Shown: one piece after another, positions 47,499 through 64,000 of the stretch
Numbering within the stretch: position 1 is the first letter of the stretch
Layout: the number at the start of each line of letters is the position of its first letter
Source: Larus michahellis
Lineage: Eukaryota; Chordata; Aves; Charadriiformes; Laridae
Length of the DNA: 64,000 nt
Assembly: GCF_964199755.1 (NCBI RefSeq)
Contig: NC_133903.1
Span: 439,001 to 503,000, forward strand
Reading direction: 5' to 3'
The notes under the pieces: generated by a model
What the model was told of the DNA's origin: nothing
The model's input: only the letters and a program-made list of their open reading frames with translations
The model's database searches: none
Translations under genes and position numbers: made by a program

Positions 47499-48500
47499 CT
47501 GTAGCTGGGAGAGGAGGTGTGGCGGGTTTTTATTGCAGGTTTCAAGTATTCAGGACACATTCCACTTTCATGCCTAAGTGGATTTCCGTACTTTCTCACA
47601 TTGCATAAAATAAACAAGGGTCTTAATGCCCTTGCCTCTGCAGCGACCTCGAGTACCATGATGCTGGTTAAAAGCACAGAGTCTGCATTTATGCTGAAGG
47701 TTGAGCTTTTACAAAAAAAAAAAAAGGGAAGCGCACGACAAGTTGTAGCTAAACCTGTGGGCGCTGGCGCACGAGCTGAGGCGGCAGCTGAATACTTGAC
47801 CAAAGCGAGCGGGTGAGAGCTTGGCCTGCGCGTCACCGAGCCCTCGCAGCCATCAGCAACAGGAACAGCCGGGTCTGCTGCACAGGCGCTGCGCCCCATC
47901 GTCTCGGCGCCTGTCACCGGCTGTGCCGAGGAGCCGGGGCAGGAGGGGGGTGCCTGAAGAAGACGGCGGTGGCGGGGCGTGTGGGCAGCTGCCCGCGCCC
48001 GTGTTTGGTCAGGCAGCGCTGATTGCTTGATTGCACTGTTTTTCTTACAGATGGTGGTAGTATCCAGGGGAGGGAGTGTGTTGTGGTTAAATGCTGCTTG
48101 GATATACATGTGCAATACTCTCTAATCTACCTGTCTTTTGTATTTGTTGATCCACGTGACTACTTTTATTCATTTCGAACTAAACTTGTATTATAACTAC
48201 TTAATGAGAAGAAAAAAATATTGTTCATGCCCTGGCATCATCTTAGTCACCAGCTCTAGCTCTGAGTACTGAGAACACTGAGCCAATTCAGCCAAAAAAA
48301 AATGTATGACCAGTTGTACTGATTTTAAAAAAGTGGCATCCCTGTTTCCAGTGTGCAACTATTTTAACTTTTTTTTTTTAAGGCTCAGCAGCATTTCTTA
48401 TTAAAAAAAAAAAAAAGGTAGAAAAATGTAAAAGTAATAACTGTGTGGATGTTCTTGCTGTGATACTTAACTTGGAGACAAAATAAAATGCAGTCTAAAA
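47499..48500 (+). other. DAGLB: DAGLB 3' UTR
   Basis: About 1.0 kb from the TAA at 47496-47498 to just after the AATAAA at 48482-48487. It includes an A-tract at 47,711-47,724, a GC-rich middle (about 47,760-48,010) and several T/A-homopolymer stretches near 48,370-48,415. Open frames here, for example the 206-codon frame on the minus strand at 47495-48115, have no coding character. Confidence 0.8.
48482..48487 (+). terminator. Poly(A) signal, DAGLB
   Basis: AATAAA followed by GT/TG-rich sequence (CTTGCTGTGTTCAGGTGTGC), a good match for a cleavage/polyadenylation site near 48,500. Confidence 0.85.
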
Positions 48501-49084
48501 AGCGGTCTTGCTGTGTTCAGGTGTGCTGGGGTGAGACCAGAGTCCCCAGTTCACAGCTGTTGGCAGCGCTGGATGCCCTGCAGGAGGTGCGTCGGCCCCG
48601 CAGGGGGTTACTCCCAGCGCAGGCAGCCACGGGGTGCTGCTCCGGGGTCCCCCAGGCCGGTAACGCACACTGACCACGGCCCTGCATTTAAAAGGCTGGA
48701 ACCTGAGGCGGTAAAGCACAAACTGTACTGCTCCAGAGCCACCCAGTCACAAACTGTTAGAGTAACAGTTTTAGAGGAAAATACATCATCGCATTCGTTT
48801 GCGCACAGTGGCGTGAAACAGGTGTATTTTCCCCAGTTGTCACCAGCTTTACATCATCGCAGGAGGAGCCAGCACCAACTCCAACCACACGGACAGGCCT
48901 CTGAAGAAACGGGGCCAAGTCCCACATTTGAGTCCGGCTCTTAACGCCAGGCCCCACTGAAGGAGCCCAGGTCAGTGCGGAGCCGCCCCAGGGGACACCG
49001 ACACCCCCCTGCTGGTGGCAGTGGACGAAGACGCTTATTGGGGGGACAAGAATGAGAACACTTGCTCAGAAACTCAAACACCAC
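48501..49084. other. Intergenic gap between convergent DAGLB and RAC1 ends
   Basis: About 580 bp between the DAGLB poly(A) region (+) and the distal RAC1 poly(A) region (-). It is moderately GC-rich. I see no gene, repeat family or RNA here. Confidence 0.7.
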
Positions 49085-49103
49085 CACACATGTGATTCAA
49101 GGA

Positions 49104-49109
49104 TTTATT
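49104..49109 (-). terminator. Distal poly(A) signal, RAC1
   Basis: Plus strand TTTATT, which is AATAAA on the RAC1 strand. A second AATAAA at 49184-49189 is 80 bp earlier in the transcript. Confidence 0.7.
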
Positions 49110-49964
49110 AAGTCATACATGCAAAACATACTGCTAATTGCATTAGCAAAAGATCAATGTAAAAACTTCACAATTTTGCAACTTTTATTTTTAAATTTTG
49201 CTTTAGTGGTTGAAAGGGTGTAGTTCAACATTGTATTCCTGCCAGTTCAGGATGTACAGAACATTAGCACTAATTACAGAACCTCACAGACCCAAGTTAC
49301 CATTACTCAACCTATGCTGCACATGGACACGTAGTGACAAAGAACGCTCGTCTGCATTAGTGATGTTACACTGGGGGGGAGATCTGGCAAATCGCGAGAT
49401 TGGAAAAGATTCATAGTTTAGAGAGGTTTAAAATACAAAAACGGCTAAAATGTGTAAAGCTGCTTCACATGATTTTTACACCTAGTTAATAGCCTAAAAG
49501 CCCCTCAGAAAGCATAACTTACTGGGTCAGCAGTAACAGGAAAATAAGGAGGATACGCTTGAACATTCTACTCTACAGAAAAAGAGAAAAAAAAAAAAAG
49601 CAAATTTCTATCATCAGAAAGGTTTTAAAATACAAGTTATATTGCTCAGTAAGAAGAGATTCTACAAGAAAAGCATTTACTACACATCAGCTGTGGGAAT
49701 GACTGGTTCAGAATTGTACCTAAATGAATGCCCTACTTGAAATCAAAGGAATTCACCCGTGAACAGCAACTTCCTCCACTCCTGCACCTCTGGGAAAATG
49801 GTCCCTGGTTTCACCCTGCACTGAGTCGATTCAGCCTCAGCTACCCTGGCAGTGTAGCGTGGGTCATCTGTACAGTGTCCAAATACTGTCTGGCACTACC
49901 CTCTGTCCATCAAATACAATGCTGTCAAAAGGACTAGATACGCTCCAGTAAGAATAGTTATTCC

Positions 49965-49970
49965 TTTATT
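49965..49970 (-). terminator. Proximal poly(A) signal, RAC1
   Basis: AATAAA on the minus strand about 590 bp after the RAC1 stop codon. Use would give the short transcript form. Confidence 0.55.
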
Positions 49971-50555
49971 TTTGAAATCACAGCAGCAAGAACTAGATTG
50001 CAACCAAGCCCTTACCAACGATAAAGCATTTTACACTGACTCGGGGGTGTCAGCCATTGTCAAAGATTTAGGTTCGATATACAACACTATGCAATGACTG
50101 CGGTTGAGAAAACGTTTAATAATAAAACACATTAGAGTGCAGTGTTTTGCTAATTATTCGGTACTGTTACTTACTGTGAAAAACTAGAAAGTGTTTTTGC
50201 ATTTCCTACCAGAAATTAGAGTCATCTTCAGAAGAATCTTTTAAAAAACAGTTTAGTGCTTAGTGTTCGTAGCACAACAACGCAACTTAGTTCAGCAGAT
50301 AGTTTGGCAACACTTAATTGAGCAAGAATAGGATTTTAAAAATAAGGCTTTACATAGGTTTGTCTTTTCAGGAGTTTGCTTTTAGAAGAATGCAAAGTAA
50401 CTTTCATACTTTAAACAAATGAAACCATGAAATCATTGATCGGTTCAAGAATTTATGGAAGAGACCTAATTTATAACAGAAAAACTTGGCATCGAGTGTG
50501 AATGCTCCATTGTTCCGAGCAAAGCACGGGCTGGAGGGGGTGGGGAGGGAGACGT

Positions 50556-64000
<13,445 letters not shown>

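Larger units (their letters stand above)
49085..50555 (-). other. RAC1: RAC1 3' UTR
   Basis: About 1.47 kb on the minus strand between the TAA at 50556-50558 and the distal poly(A) signals. Minus-strand AATAAA occurs at 49965-49970, 49184-49189 and 49104-49109, so at least one short and one long transcript are possible. Mammalian RAC1 is known to make two main mRNA sizes by alternative polyadenylation, and this layout agrees. Confidence 0.8.

Noticed and set aside
47495-48115. 206-codon minus-strand open frame
   Set aside because: It lies antisense to the DAGLB 3' UTR, includes a translated A-tract (poly-Phe), and shows no domain.

Overview
The window is vertebrate nuclear DNA, almost certainly from a bird. 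It carries several CR1 LINE copies of the avian type, with the 3' end similar to GGTTGGAAGGGACCTTAAAG and an ATTCTATG tail. It has compact GT-AG multi-exon genes with CpG-island promoters, and the gene order KDELR2-DAGLB-RAC1 matches the human 7p22.1 neighbourhood. The species cannot be named from the sequence. There are no bacterial, phage, CRISPR or operon features.

Layout. (1) About 1-13,550 (+): the 3' part of a mesothelin/otoancorin-family gene, seven coding exons whose splice phases all join, ending in a GPI-anchor-like tail. Its introns hold two CR1 fragments, an unexplained open frame, and a 55-bp minisatellite that repeats the 5' splice site of the penultimate coding intron. (2) About 13,550-19,700: no gene recognised; one AT/CA microsatellite. 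(3) About 19,700-33,600 (+): KDELR2, complete, five coding exons, 212 aa, with a CpG-island promoter that has two GCCACGTC boxes close to the ATG. (4) About 33,600-48,500 (+): DAGLB, complete, 15 coding exons, 674 aa, starting about 400 bp after the KDELR2 poly(A) signal. It carries three CR1 insertions or clusters. (5) About 48,500-49,080: short gap between convergent gene ends. (6) About 49,085-64,000 (-): RAC1, coding exons 2-6 complete plus the last 5 bases of exon 1 at the window edge. The CpG-rich start of RAC1 intron 1 fills the final 500 bp.

Functionally the three complete or nearly complete genes are housekeeping-type and work in different processes: ER-protein retrieval (KDELR2), 2-arachidonoylglycerol synthesis (DAGLB) and Rho-family GTPase signalling (RAC1). 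Their adjacency is conserved synteny, not a pathway. I found no convincing new biological system. The most interesting local structures are the tandem array of splice donors in the mesothelin-like gene, the stress-type promoter boxes, and an unidentified intronic open frame at about 5,157-5,436.
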